Of a stretch of 64,000 nucleotides of DNA, positions 10,746 through 23,800 are shown in pieces. The position numbers were made by a program, and so were the translations under genes. The stretch is from Mytilus edulis (lineage: Eukaryota > Mollusca > Bivalvia > Mytilida > Mytilidae), in NCBI RefSeq assembly GCF_963676685.1, contig NC_092345.1:43979838-44043837 (forward strand), given 5' to 3'. Position 1 is the stretch's first letter; the number at the start of each line of letters is the position of its first letter. The notes under the pieces were generated by a model. It worked only from the letters and a program-made list of their open reading frames with translations. It searched no databases and was not told where the DNA came from.

Positions 10746-13700
10746 TCCTACTATTCTTTGCATTAATTGTTGTTGTGCTTTTATTGTTCACTTTGTTTAT
10801 ATAAATAACATTTCATCTAAAAAAAAAATTATGTCTATTTTATTTTTACAACTCGTGCTGTGCATGCTTCGACCGTCTTGCGTTGTTAAACACGTACGTA
10901 TCCAGTAGAGGTAAAAAAGAAATAAGTTGGGAAGTAATATAAAATGAATGATAGTTTACAATTTGAAATCTTTTTACCTGGTAAACATGTTTACTTCAGA
11001 TATTAATATCAAATGTTAAGTATTAATTTAACATTTAAACTTTACTCTTTGTATTTAAATTTATAAATATTGAAAACATATTTAAACTTCAAAATGTATA
11101 TGTATCAAACACATTGGTCGTAAAGAATTAATCTGTTTAAATGGATGGAAACGGTAATTGCTTGACTATATAATCTATCCGTCAGCAATTCACCATATAT
11201 TATATACTATCAAAATAAAGGTGTCGGTCTATTAATCAGCCAAATAAAGAATTAAACGGAAGATCTTGACTACCGAACGCTTGATCAGATACAACATGGC
11301 GGTTTAATTAGAAAAATGATATTTTGATAATAGCAACAGTGATAAAATGAACATATGACATGAGAATTTCTTAAAAGGAATTCAACTAAAAAAGTAAGTA
11401 TTTTTAATTTTGGTTCCATGAATTTTACATATATGTTTAACCCTAACTTTTTATAAATATTTAATGACTACTATATGAAATTGTTTACAAAAAGGATTAT
11501 CTTGAAGTCTGGATAAAGCGATACTTTTTGTAAATGTCATTGAAAACTCGACAATTTGATAAAACTATATATCTGTGTTTATGCCATCTATTCATATCTA
11601 GATTCAGAATTTACATAGCTTTGGGTCTCTTTTTTAAGATTTTATCTTTTCTAGCCTATTTTTCATAGCATTCTTGGCGTACAACCTTGTTTTCGTATAT
11701 ATATTAAGCCAATAGTATTATTAAAGGCGATTACTTAATATGTGGTATAATTAGAAATGAATGGCTGATTTTTATATCCGCCCACATATAAATGGTGCCA
11801 AATTGCAATTACTAGTCCATAAGGTTTTTTTTCTTCCGTTAACCGTCTAAGTTTGAATTTAACCAATTGAGTACTAGTATTTATAAGCAAAAATAAATTA
11901 TTCAGTACAGTACACTAAAATATGAATCCCTGCTTTCATTTCACTCTTGTGCTTTTTCAATTTGTTTGTTCTTCCGTTTCTTCCATTTTTAACCCACTAA
12001 AACAATCGGTAATGTTTTTTTTCTTTCAAATCTATGCACCTTATAGCATGAAATTAAATTTCCAAAATTACAGACGTTCTTTTGAATGATATTTGTTAAA
12101 TATACAACGCAATGTAATGTTAATAAATGTATTTTTCTGTATACCTTTTTTTTTTTTTTTTAACTTAGGTGAAACCAGAATAAAATGATATATGATATAT
12201 AAAAAAAATTGACGTAATGTTTCATTTTGACTCTTGGTCTGTTTTAATTACTGTAGGACTATCAGTCCCCAAGGATATGGTCAGCTCAGTCGTTATCAAT
12301 TCGGTACTGGCATGATTTATAACAAACCTTTTTTTTTAAAATCGACTCGTACAGTTTCTTTCATATTTTATAACTAAAACATAAGGCAACATAGTGTAAG
12401 CCCGTCACATTCTGTTCCAAGTTACGAGCCTGTAATTTAGTGGTTGACGTTTGTTGCTACATATCATATTTATTTTCGTTCATTATTTTGTACACAGGCT
12501 GTTAGTTCCCTCGCTTGAATTGTTTTATATTTGTCACATCGGGCTTTATAAAGCCGACTATGCGGTATGTTTTTTTTCTCATTGTTGAATGCTGTACGGT
12601 AAGCTATAGTTGTTAATTTCTGTGTCTTTGGTCTCTTGTGGAGAGTTGTTTAATTGACAATCATACCACATCTTTATATTTTTATGCTTACATTAATTTC
12701 AAGCATTACAGCAGAAAATTTCATAATAAGTAACGAAGACTTAATAATACTTATGTACACCTGTGAAAACATTCTATTTAATAATGACAAAGTATATACA
12801 TATATTTGATATGGTGTCTACAACACGTGTTTGTTCTGACAAAAACCTTGACCAAGTAAGCTATTTGTACACTGAAAATCAATTTAAGAATTATTCATTT
12901 TCCCATTATTTTAATATCAAGTAATTAAAAATATTACCGTTAGTTTACCGAAGTATATTTAATGATTATGTTTTAGTTCAAATCATCATAAGCCATTTTC
13001 GTTTATTGAAAGTTCATCTTTTGAATAGAACAAATTGTGTTCTGCTCTTGAGACACTGTAACAAACAGGATATCAATAATACTAATTAAAATATGAAATT
13101 TATTTTTCCTAAACTTTCAATGTGAAAAGTCGTTAAAACAAATTAAGTTTTACCAGTTTGAAACCATGAAATAAATTGAATCGGAGTATTTGGTCTATTT
13201 TGTTCAAAACGGTTTTAAATTGTTCGATATAATACATTCCCATTATGTCTGAGTATTTAAATCAAAATTGGATGTATTTTATAGTTATGTTTATATGCTG
13301 ATAACATGACCTGAACTTAAAACTATCAATAGTCAAGGCTATTAAATGAAAACCGTACTTTCCGATTAAAAGTCGCGTGTTGTTTTCCAATTCTGCGTAG
13401 TACATTGAACTGTATAACTTGTCATCAAACTAGAAGAATTCAAGGAATAAATAAAAAAAAAAGTTGAGTAATAGACAGTATTTTTCATATTGAGATTATG
13501 TAGTTCAGTTTGTTATCAAAATTTTAAAAATTTAATGCCTCGACACAGATTAAAACTTTCAGTTACGTAGTTAATTCATCAATTTGTTCTTGTGTTAAAT
13601 ATTATATAAAATGCTAACAATATTAATTCAGGAAAAGCGAGTTAAGTGGGACTATTTTGTCGAACTTCAAGTTATGCTTTATATCAACAGGTTTCGGGTT

Positions 13701-16290
13701 GTACATGTAGTTTAAGCCTATTTTAATTTATTTGCCTGAATATGCTAAAGGAGTGAACACAATTTAATCAAACGTATAGAGTATGTTCTCAGAAAGATTC
13801 ACCACAGTAAAATATTACTATAGTATGCATGCATACAACACAACACAACAATTGAATTAAGATGTATGAAAATAATGATAAAGACTGTACATACATAGTA
13901 TATAGATCTTAAAAAATTTACACAATTAGAAGTATCTTTGATTCTTTCTTTTAATAATTCCATATCCATTTAAAAGGAATTCAATTCTTTCTTCAATAGC
14001 TAGTAACATGAATTATGACCAAACTATAAAGTAGACAGCTCTCGAATACACAGTTCAGATTCTTATAACCACAACGCTTGGACATAAATGATTTTTTTTA
14101 CTCTTTGAAAATAATAATTTCTGAAAACGAATGTAGCTGTGACCATCGAGTTTACGATTTCAAAATTCATTATGTATAGGTAGTTGGGCTTTTTATTTTG
14201 CATTCATGTTCCAGTTTCCCTCGGTAGTCTATAAAGTAGTCGATCTATTGTATCACTACCCTGTCAACACTGATGTTGTGAGTTGCGAATTCCGCTAGTG
14301 ACAGAATTGCTTTACTCCAATATTAATTGAATATAGGACTGTCAGTTTTCCTCTGTGAGGTCGGTTGTTTTTATAGCACAGTAATGCTGAAATGGATGTT
14401 AAGTATCAATCAATTAATCAAAAATTCTTCTATACCCTGTCGAATAGGAAAAAGTTTTTTTTGGACAAAGAATGCAATGCTCTCCAAAATTTAATACTTT
14501 GACCTCCTGCAGACCTTCTTATAATAAACATTTTATCAGATTTATTGTACTGGTATAGATTTTTTCAGTAGTGAGTAGTCAGTATGCATTGGTAAATTCA
14601 GTGTAGACTAAAGGGGGAATACATGATTTATAAATTCCATTTCACTCGAAACGGCAAAAAAAAATAAGTGCGACAACAACCCGTCGCTATATCTAATGTT
14701 CTACTAAAGATTCTTCGGGTGTTAAACGTATAGAACACAAATTCCCAAAATAAATAAAAAGTTGTACATGTAATACTTTTTGAAATGAACGATTTGAATG
14801 AAGTTATAAGATATCAAATACTTTATTGCCATATAACTAAAAAAAAAAAGATCTGTGACAAACATATATACAAAAAAAAAACAATACAATATTATAATAG
14901 CAGTTCAAATAAATGTTTTGGGTCTCCCGTCCTCAGTTTTAATGAATTTCTTATACCGGAAACTGTATTTTTAATTTGACTGTGAGATGTGGGGTTTAGT
15001 ATTATTTTAAGTTTTAGCATGTCATCTTTAGCAGTATCTTTCCACTTAGAATTGGTTTTAATGGAGTTAAAATATTTTTTCTGTATAGGCTATATTTATG
15101 GCATTTGGGAAAGAAGTGTTTTTCGTCCTCTATCTCATTACAGAATTTGCAATACCTCTACAGAGACTTTTATATAAACTTTCTTGGTTATTTTTGTATA
15201 CTAACGTATAGATGTTCATATCACTTGACATTGAGACAGAATTGGTTTTTTTATAGAAAAAAGCCCGCTATAGAATTAAAAGCAATTCTTTAATATTCTA
15301 TTACCTCCTATACATTTCTAGCAATATCATTGGTTAAAAGCGAACACGTGGTTACCGTGTATTTTTAATATTTGGTCAGTGGGCATGTTTAATTAAAATA
15401 CTAAGTTAGTTTTGGTGTTACGTCCCTTTTTAAAAACAATACACGGTTAGAACTAAGACTAGTATAATAGCAAGGTTAAAAGTTGACTTCATTCTCAAAG
15501 TAACATGAATTATAAGCAGACATAGTATAACATTGTCATGATTTACATGGTTAGAAAACTATGTTTCTTGTATTCTGTGAGTCAATATTATCCACGTTTT
15601 TAACACATGCGACATTGTTTTAGATATTTATTTTTTGTAGCTAAATGGTATAGAGTTAACTAATTTCACGTCCTTCTATATAAGTTACAAGATTTTGTTT
15701 CGCATAAAATACTGTTTAAATTTAATTTCTTTAAGAGCAATAACGATTTTTTTATTATTTTAAGGAACTTAACTTAAAGTTACCCCCTCAGACGCCTCAT
15801 TATACAAAGTTTTGTTATTTATTTTTATTTTCAAAAGCAATAACAATAGATCTTGTTTTTTGATTATTTTTGATCTGATTCATTTTCCTTTAGATGTCCT
15901 TGTCTTAGATCTTTGTTAAATTAAACGGTGTATTGATTTCGATTTTGATTTTGTGACAACGAGGTTCAGAAGGGTATCAAAGCTGATATCAGAAATAAGG
16001 TATGATTGAAAATGAATGTTACCGATTTCAATAATATAGCATACGAAACTAAGACTAATGATATAAAACAAAAAGAATAAATAAAGCAGAATAAATATCT
16101 AATATTAAACAATTGTTGTTAATTTGGTCCATTAACTTTTTTTGTTCGAGTGATTGATCAATTGATCGAAAGTATTATATTTCACAAATCACTGACCTTT
16201 GAAATTAATACATATATTGTTGTTTCCAAACATAAATTAAGAAATTTTAAAACATAAAACTGCCTTTAGATTTTTATAACTATAACAAAA
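10746..16290. other. long quiet region upstream of the ODF3-like gene
   Basis: About 5.5 kb of AT-rich sequence without recognisable coding exons apart from one family A copy at 12423-12685. At about 11290-11393 an ATGGCGG-containing segment ends in aaa|GTAAGTA, a good-looking splice donor. It could be a noncoding first exon of the gene whose coding starts at 20343, but this is only a donor-site resemblance. Confidence 0.4.
12423..12685 (+). repeat. family A dispersed repeat
   Basis: Starts gagcctgtaatttagtgg and ends accacatctttatatt, with the tatgcggtatg and gtctcttgtggagagttg blocks between. It is more diverged than the 2.1-2.7 kb copies. Confidence 0.75.
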
Positions 16291-16295
16291 TGAAA

Positions 16296-16395
16296 TTTGG
16301 ATAGAGTTTAATGTAAATTTACAAAATGGTGCTTATAAGAAATCGTTTGGATAGAGTTTAATGTAAATTTACAAAATGGTGCTTATAAGAAATCG
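16296..16395 (+). repeat. perfect 50-base tandem duplication
   Basis: Bases 16296-16345 are repeated exactly at 16346-16395 (unit beginning tttggatagagtttaatgta). Each copy contains an ATG (16326 and 16376) followed by the same seven codons. Perfect identity means it is recent. Confidence 0.9.
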
Positions 16396-16424
16396 TGCTG
16401 GTGAAGGCCAGATTTTCCGTCCAG
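16376..16424 (+). CDS. candidate alternative first coding exon of the ODF3-like gene
   Basis: Starting at the second ATG of the duplicated unit, the frame reads MVLIRNRAGEGQIFRP and then reaches CCAG|GTAAGA, a strong donor at 16425. There is an in-frame TAA just upstream. The exon leaves one base over. Spliced to the acceptor at 20340 (ctctttcag|AT), it gives GAT then the ATG at 20343 in frame, adding 17 residues to the protein. The ATG in the first copy of the duplication would encode only an 11-codon peptide before a stop. This is an inference from splice signals and phase only; no transcript evidence is available. Confidence 0.3.
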
Positions 16425-16839
16425 GTAAGATTTTAAACATATCTTTTTGCAAAATTACCTTATATTTTTCATTGAAAAAAAACCATCCGGAACATAGACC
16501 CAAAATGACCAAGTTTCAGTATTTGAAGGCTGCATAGGTGCTAGAATAATCTCTGTTTTCGATATACTAACCGGGATCGGAATGATTTCTAAAGGTATTT
16601 TTGTACGATACGGTTTTTATCCGATACGACACTGTCACTCAGTAAAATCGAAAAACATTCTGTTCACACAATTTGAATATTCGCAATTTTTAATTCTAAT
16701 AAAAATTATTATATGAATAAACCCATTCATTTATTTAATTAGATTGACTTAAAATTTTCTTTGTAAACTAGTCGAGCTCGTACCATATATACGCACGTAA
16801 GTAAAACGACAGCCACCTGGGAGATGAAAGTTTAACCTA

Positions 16840-17035
16840 GCAAAATAATAAAAACGAATACCCTCCATCGAGTTTGTAAAGAGTCAAATAACAAAAAACC
16901 GAACTCCGAGGAAAATTCTAAACGGAAAGTCCCTTAGCAAATCGCGAAATCAAAAGCTCAAACACTATCAAACGAATGGATATTAAGTGTCATATTCCTG
17001 ACTTGTTTCTAATGTAGAAAATTGTGAAATGCTGA
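16840..17035 (+). repeat. partial copy of the 8.2-9.2 kb repeat
   Basis: Shares ccgaactccgaggaaa, then a cggaaagtccc-like block, tcaaaagctcaaacac and gtcatattcctgacttg with the region 8190-8410. Only the first part of that element is present, in the same relative orientation. Confidence 0.6.
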
Positions 17036-17300
17036 AAGTTTCACAATCTGTATGATCTGTGCCAAAAAGGCAAACATAAAATGAGATAAATTAGATGAAT
17101 TTGGCAATTATGTTTATGTTCTCTTTTGGGTATATAGCTCCAATACGTTGCAGTGTATTTACCAATCCCTGACTTGCATGATTTTATGGTGTAGGTAAAT
17201 ATAAAAAAAAGGATTTCTGGACGCAAGGAATTTATAAGTGTATATTTAGTGTTCATGCACATGTTCAATTCAAATGTGGACTTAAATTATAAAAAAAAAA

Positions 17301-17885
17301 ACTGTCGTGTGCACTCTTATATATTAAACAAATATGTTTATAGGTTTGGCATGCCACAAAACCAGGTTCAACCCACCATTTTTCATAAAATACCCTGTAC
17401 CTAGTCAGGAAAACGGCCATTGTTACATTATGGTTCGTTTCTGTGTGTGTTACATTTTGGTTTTGTGTTTCTGTTGTGTCGTAGTTCTCTTATATTTGAT
17501 ACGTTTCCCTCAGTTTTAGTTTGTAACCCGGATTTTTTTTCTTTATCGATTTATGAATTTCGAACAGCAGTATACTACTGTTGCCTTTATTTACGTACAA
17601 GAAAAGATACATGCGATTGCTTGTTGGGAATCATAGAAACAACAATCCAGTTATTAGTGGGGTTCGTGTTGCTTAGTCTTTAGTTTCCTATGTTGTGTCT
17701 TGTGCACTATTATTTGTCTGTTTGTCTTTATTTTCGACCTATGAGTTTGACTGTCCCTCTGGTATCTTTCGCCCCTGTTTTATTACATTTAATACATACA
17801 AGTTCAGAGTGACATCTACTGATTATAAAAAAAAATAAAAAACTGTCGTGTGCACTCTTATATATTAAACAAGTATGTTTATAGG
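17301..17885 (+). mobile_element. insertion of element tails flanked by 44-base direct repeats
   Basis: The 44 bases 17301-17344 (actgtcgtgtgcactcttat onward) recur at 17842-17885 with one mismatch, each preceded by an A-run. Between them lie a block with ggcatgccacaaaaccaggt through tail-T (17347-17592) and then a PLE-type tail (about 17658-17785) with ggggttcgtgttgc and tatgagtttgactgtccc. The structure looks like a retroelement insertion made only of 3' tail sequence with an unusually long target duplication. Confidence 0.6.
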
Positions 17886-18053
17886 AACGATCATTAAAAG
17901 TTTTAGAAATTCAATATGATGCATCGTCCATTTATAATACTCAAGAAATTCCAAAAACCGAAGAAGATTAGCGATCGCATTGTGGTTCTGTTAGTTAGAG
18001 AATGACGAATTAATCCTTAAAACTTACAAGATATATTTATAACCTTTTGTTAT

Positions 18054-18512
18054 TACTAGAACACACCCGTGATATCGCGGGTCCGTGACTGAATTAAAGT
18101 ATATAACTATGCGCAAGCCTTATTTTAGTATTAGTTCTGTCATCTGATAAAGTCATGCCGATTATAAGATACACAATGTTCTCTGCTTTCAAATCTTTCT
18201 GTTTGAACCCGTCGAACTGGAACTTATCAATTATTGGTAATAATAATTATTTGGAAAACAAAAGGTCCTGGAATGGAGTTTTTTTTAATCAACAGCATTG
18301 TCCTATATTAGTTATAAATAGATTTGAATTCTTTGATTCGCTATTTTACGTCATGCCCGCTTACAAATTGAAACTTATTTTTAGTCCAGATTTTTAGTAT
18401 TCGTATTGTTATCTTAGAAAGTCTTACGGATTAAAATACTAACAATTTGACAATTAAGTAGTGTCAACCCTGTGATTATGACCCGTGTATATAGCATATT
18501 AATCCCGAATAC
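18054..18512 (+). repeat. hairpin-headed dispersed repeat (long copy, runs into gap)
   Basis: Begins with tagaacacacccgtgatatc and the cgcgggt arm of the hairpin also seen at 1811-1868. The body contains an 80-codon open frame (18155-18397) that I do not recognise and consider incidental. The repeat probably continues to the assembly gap. Confidence 0.5.
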
Positions 18513-18612
18513 NNNNNNNNNNNNNNNNNNNNNNNNNNNNNNNNNNNNNNNNNNNNNNNNNNNNNNNNNNNNNNNNNNNNNNNNNNNNNNNNNNNNNNNN
18601 NNNNNNNNNNNN
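18513..18612. other. assembly gap (100 N)
   Basis: Exactly 100 unknown bases, the usual placeholder for a gap of unknown size. The true distance across it is not known. Confidence 0.98.
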
Positions 18613-20340
18613 TTATGTACAGCCTGTTTAAAATTGTGTATTGATTGATGTCGTGGTTCATATTCCATCAGTTTTTTGTATGATTTGACTTTTTAAGTTC
18701 CCCTGGTTTCTCCTTTGAGTTGTAATCGATTGATAAGATTTGAAAAACTACTGTTTCCTTAATATATTATAAATTACTTCGAAAAGTTCGGTTTTGCAAT
18801 TGGTGTACTGTCCGCTATGATGAAACAAAGATTGCAACACTCTAAGGTTAAGCTGATATGTAAGGTGTTCTGTTTGATTTCTATCGGAATAGGTGCATTT
18901 GGTGTCCCTTGCCTTGGGTCTCGGGTAGATATTGTGGAGACGTGAAGCATGTGCACTGAATCCTACATTCATATAAGAGTATGCGTAAAATATCACTGAC
19001 ATTTGTCTGGTAAATACTGCTTTAAAATCATATATGAAAGTCTACACATGTATGTCAGGTATTCTCCTATATGGACTTTGTATAGACATTTCCTTATTAT
19101 GTTATTCATTGCTCTGTTGTGGCTGAATTGGTTTTCTATGATTTATTTTAATAATTTGTAGATAATTGGACCTTCCACACTTTTGGAATCCTATTGTGGG
19201 TTTATTCCCAAAATACATATACCGTGCGCATTAAATTTGGTGACGTATATATATTATCACATAACTTACTTTTATCTTGTTTTTTTCACTTATTTTCTCA
19301 AGTGACAATCGCAAAGTAAATTTTTGAGTTGTTGATACTTTAAGTCATATCAGTCTAGCATTCGACATTTTGGTGTTGATATAAGACCAGTTGAAAATGT
19401 GAAAACGGTGAGTTATGGGGTTTCAAATTGATTGATCATATATGGACAAGGTAAATAATTTTGAAGCTTAAAATAGTTAACAGTTACCATTAATTCTTAA
19501 ATGTAAATACAAAAGATATAAACATCAGCAACATTTGTATAACTCAAATGAACTATTCTGCTTATAATACTATGGATTAATCAATAAGCTCTACCGTTTC
19601 TGGTAGTCACATGTACTTTTGTGTGTATTAAAATGTTCTCAGTGATATCATTTACGTCTGAAAAATGGTAATAAGCTTTTTTTTAAGATTTTTAACAACG
19701 AGAAAAACTCCGAATAATAAACAAAATCGAACAGTTAACGTTATACAAGCGTCTATTAAAAATGCTGATTATTGTCAAATATGCTACTCTTCAATTAAAT
19801 AAAAAGATCGTTTACTTTTCTTTATACACAATGATCTGTAAGAATGATTAACATTTACAAACATCAAATATTCCAAAATATGGATGACATAGGGAATAAA
19901 AATATGTCGCCTTGTTCTTCTTCCAGCTAGCATTACTCCAGCCCAAGTAGGGCGTCTGTTTGGCTATGCGGGATTTATAAGTACGCAGCCACGTCCGGTT
20001 AGACTGGGGATTTAATCCAATAGCTCGTGTAAAATCCGAATTCAAAGCCAATAACTAATAATACAAAATTCATATTTCTTAAACTATGCTTATAAATAAG
20101 GCGTATAACGTTAGTCTTATATATAAGCCAGGTACATGTATCTTAGTGACTTATCTGTATTACAAAATCAATGTTACGAATGCATAAAAAAAATATTTTT
20201 TTTATTCACATCAATAATGTTTAATGTTTTGTTTGAAGGTTTTTCTTCAGCTTCTCTGAATGTTCAATCTTTTATATATTCTATTACGTTGTAAATCGAT
20301 TATAAAGAATGTCTAATAAATTATAAATGTTCTCTTTCAG
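18613..20340. other. upstream/intron region, no gene recognised
   Basis: AT-rich. Around 19918-20050 there is weak similarity to 31370-31510 (shared blocks tatgcgggatt/gtgcgggatg, ttaatcc/ttaaatcc and ctcgtg), suggesting diverged copies of one old repeat. The stretch ends with a good splice acceptor (ttctctttcag) at 20340. Confidence 0.45.
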
Positions 20341-20342
20341 AT

Positions 20343-20875
20343 ATGGCGGTTTTAGTAGAAAATCCCACTTCACTAGATAATGAATTGAAAGGTCCGGTTA
20401 CAGATGATGTGCATCATGCCAAGCTTGCAGATGTTATTCATCTTAAGGAAGCCAGATTCGACGACCGTGGGCTTTTACAAATTTCAACAGTCAAACATAA
20501 ACCGGAAATAATAAAATATGACATGAAACACAAAACTAGATCTGCAAAAACGAAAGACACCGACAACAGAAGTGAAACAACTAGACCTCTAACTGGTTTG
20601 ACCAATGAAAATAGATTAGAAGTTGAAAAATCGGAAATTCAAACAACTGCTTTGTCCGTTACCGTTGAACGAAAGCCTCTTCATAATATTCAGCCTGGTA
20701 GGAGTGTAACCGACCATGGCCGAAGTTTCGGTGGCGCCCATCCTGTTCATATTGGTTCAGCGCCACCTATGTCTTCACCAACTGCATATGAAAGAGGTAT
20801 GCTGATTCAGCAACACAGGACACGTCGTGTTCCTACTAGAATGGTCCGTTTAGCAACAGTCTCAATGTCAGCAAA
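20343..20875 (+). CDS. ODF3-like gene, coding exon 1 (N-terminal extension)
   Basis: Residues 1-178. Acceptor ctctttcag|AT lies before the ATG; donor is GCAAA|GTAAGT. Lys, Thr and Arg rich, with no membrane segment or signal peptide, and probably disordered. A PSSPTAYER-like stretch near the end (SSPTAYERG, ~146-154) hints at a decayed Pro-rich repeat. Confidence 0.85.
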
Positions 20876-23800
20876 GTAAGTTTAAAATATTTGTTTAAAT
20901 GTGACTTTTGTTATACTGAGAAATTTTTCAATTCATATATGTTTCCAATAGTCTTGTAAGCATTGTTGTGCCTTTTTGCAGCTGTACACTATTAATTGAT
21001 TATAAATAAGGAAAACATAGCAATGAAATTATAATCTGTTATTGCAAACCATAACAAATTTCAAAGATTTAATTCAATTTGTGTATCAAACTCTTCATGT
21101 CACATTCTTCATGTTCTAAAACTTTTAAGTTTTGTAGCATACACGAAACTGAATAAAATCCATTTATATGTAAGAATAAATAAAATTCAAAAACTTTATT
21201 ACAAATTTTCTAAAAAAAAATTAAACGTCCACATAAGGCCTACTTGCACAAGATAGGGGAAATAATTCGATTTCGAAAAGGAAATCACCGTAGCATATAA
21301 GAAAAAATAGATCTGTCGGGGTACGGATTGATAATTTAGTTAAAGATGCATGATTTTTTTAATAGTTGTTAGAGGCTTTGAAGGTTACAAGGAAGTAATT
21401 ATTTACATAGGCGACAATGGTAGCCTTATTTGGTCCTGCCTTTTCACTATCAAAGATCCATTAAAAAAAATTTCGAATTCTGAATTATCAACACCTTTGG
21501 GTGTAATTGCAATGGTCAAACACATATGGTGCCGCAGCTTTTTTGATAGAAAAATGGCATTTTTTAAGGGTACTCAACGGTTCCGGAATTTTCGAAATAG
21601 TATGAATGAAGAACACCCCTTGCTTAATTTGGCACAGAAAATCTTGTTAGTCTTAGAGAGTTTTCTCTAAATTTCTCGCTATTTCTACACCAATGGCCAA
21701 TACTCATTTCTCACTATTTCAATTTTAATTTCTAATTACGAAGGCAGCAGAAAATAAATTTACTTCTACCTATTATCTTGGATGTAAAATCTAGGTAGCG
21801 CCAGCGATCTATATTTACTTCCTTTTAACCTGAACTAGCTGTCAGTTAAGGTGGCACGGTAGTATTTCCTGGCCCATTAGGGATAATGATAGCCTTTTTA
21901 AAATTTTCACCACTTTCAAACACCGCAAAAAATTCTACATTCACAGTTAACTGAAGTACTTTCATTTTACTATTCAGAAATGAATTTGAATATGTATCAT
22001 GACCGTTTACTTTTTTTGCTATTTTTAAAAACCTAAGGCCACTAGTACTTTTAGGTCTTTTACGGTGCAGTGAATACAAAATTTAAAAAAATTCTCAAAA
22101 ATTCATTTTCATCTGTATGTAAAATTATTTCATATTTTTCTACACCTGATTCATCCCTCAGCCTGGGAAAGTATGTTCAGTTGATACTGTATTTTTTGTC
22201 CAATCACACTGTTTAGATACATTTACCTAAGTAGGGTATACAAAAGAGTAACCTAAATTCTGGAATGCAAATACTACCGTGCCACCTTAACTGCGAGTAC
22301 TCTCAGATCCGTACCTAGTGTCTTTTGTTGTTGGGATGTACAAGTACCCGTCCACGTCCACTTGCATTTATATCCTTCTGATGAGTTGAGCCTTTTTTAA
22401 CTGATTTTTGTAGTTCGTTCTAATGTTTTACTGTTATACCACTGTTCCAGGTTAGGGGAAGGGTTGGGATCCCGCTGACATGTTTAACCCCGCCACATTC
22501 TGTATGTGTGTGCCTGTCCCAAGTCAGGAGCCTGTAATTCAGTGCTTGTCGTTTGTTTATGTGTTACATATTTGTTTTTCGTTCAATTTTTATACGCCCG
22601 TCGTCTTTTAGACGGGACGTATTATGGTATACCGTTGTCCGTCCGTCCGTCGTCCACACTTCGGACAATAACTCAAAAACACTTTCACCAATTTCCATGA
22701 AACTTAAGTGAATTGTTTATATCTATTGACGTAAGCTCCCTTTCGTTTTTTTTTTTTATTTCAGATTTTAAGTTTTGGATTTATGGGGCTTTATTCATAA
22801 ACTAGAGGCTCTAAAGAGCCTGTGTCGCTCACCTTGGTCTATGTGCATATTAAACAAAGGACACAAATGGATTCATGACAAAATTGTATTTTGGTGATGG
22901 TGATGTGTTTGAAGTTCTTACTTTACTGAACGATTTTGCTTCTTACAATTATATCTATCATGAACTTTGCCCATTAGTAACAGAGAACTATATTTGGTAA
23001 AAATTTACATAAATTTACCAAATTAATGAAAATTGTTAAAAATTGACTATAAAGGGCAATAACTCCTTAAGGGGTCAATTGACCATTTAGGTCATGTTGA
23101 CTTATTTGTAGATCTTACTTTGCTGAACATTATTGCTGTTTACAGTTTATCTCTAACTATAATAATATTCAAGATAATAACCAAAAACAGCAAAATTTCT
23201 TCAAAATTACCAATTCAGAGGCAGCAACCCAACAACCGATTGACCGATTCATCTGAAAATTTCAGGGCAGATAGTTCTTGACCTGATAAACATTTTTATC
23301 CCCTGTCAGATTTCCTCAAAATGCTTTGGTTTTTGAGTTATAAGCCAAAAACTGCATTTTACCCCTATGTTCTATTTTTAGTGGTGGCGGCCATCTTGGT
23401 TGGTTGACCAGGTCACGCCACACATTTTTTAAACTAGATACCCCAAAGATGATTGTGGCCAAGTTTGGATTAATTTGGACAAGTAGTTTCAGAGGAGAAG
23501 ATTTTTGTAAAAGATTACTTTAATTTACGAAAAATGGTTAAAAATTGACTATAAAAGGCAATAACTCATAAACGGGTCAACTGACCATTTTGGTCATGTT
23601 GACTTATTTGTAGATCTTACTTTGCTGAACATTATTGCTGTTTACAGTTTATCTCTATCTATAATAATATTCAAGATAATAACCAAAAACAGCAAAATTT
23701 CCTCAAAATTACCAATTCAGGGGCAGCAACCCAACAACCGATTGACCAATTCATCTGAAAATTTTAGGGCAGATAGATCTTGACCTGATAAACATTTTTA

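Noticed and set aside
18155..18397. 80-codon plus-strand frame
   Set aside because: It lies wholly within a hairpin-headed dispersed repeat and shows no family likeness.
18414..18668. Minus-strand frames running through the N gap
   Set aside because: They are open only because the gap has no sequence.
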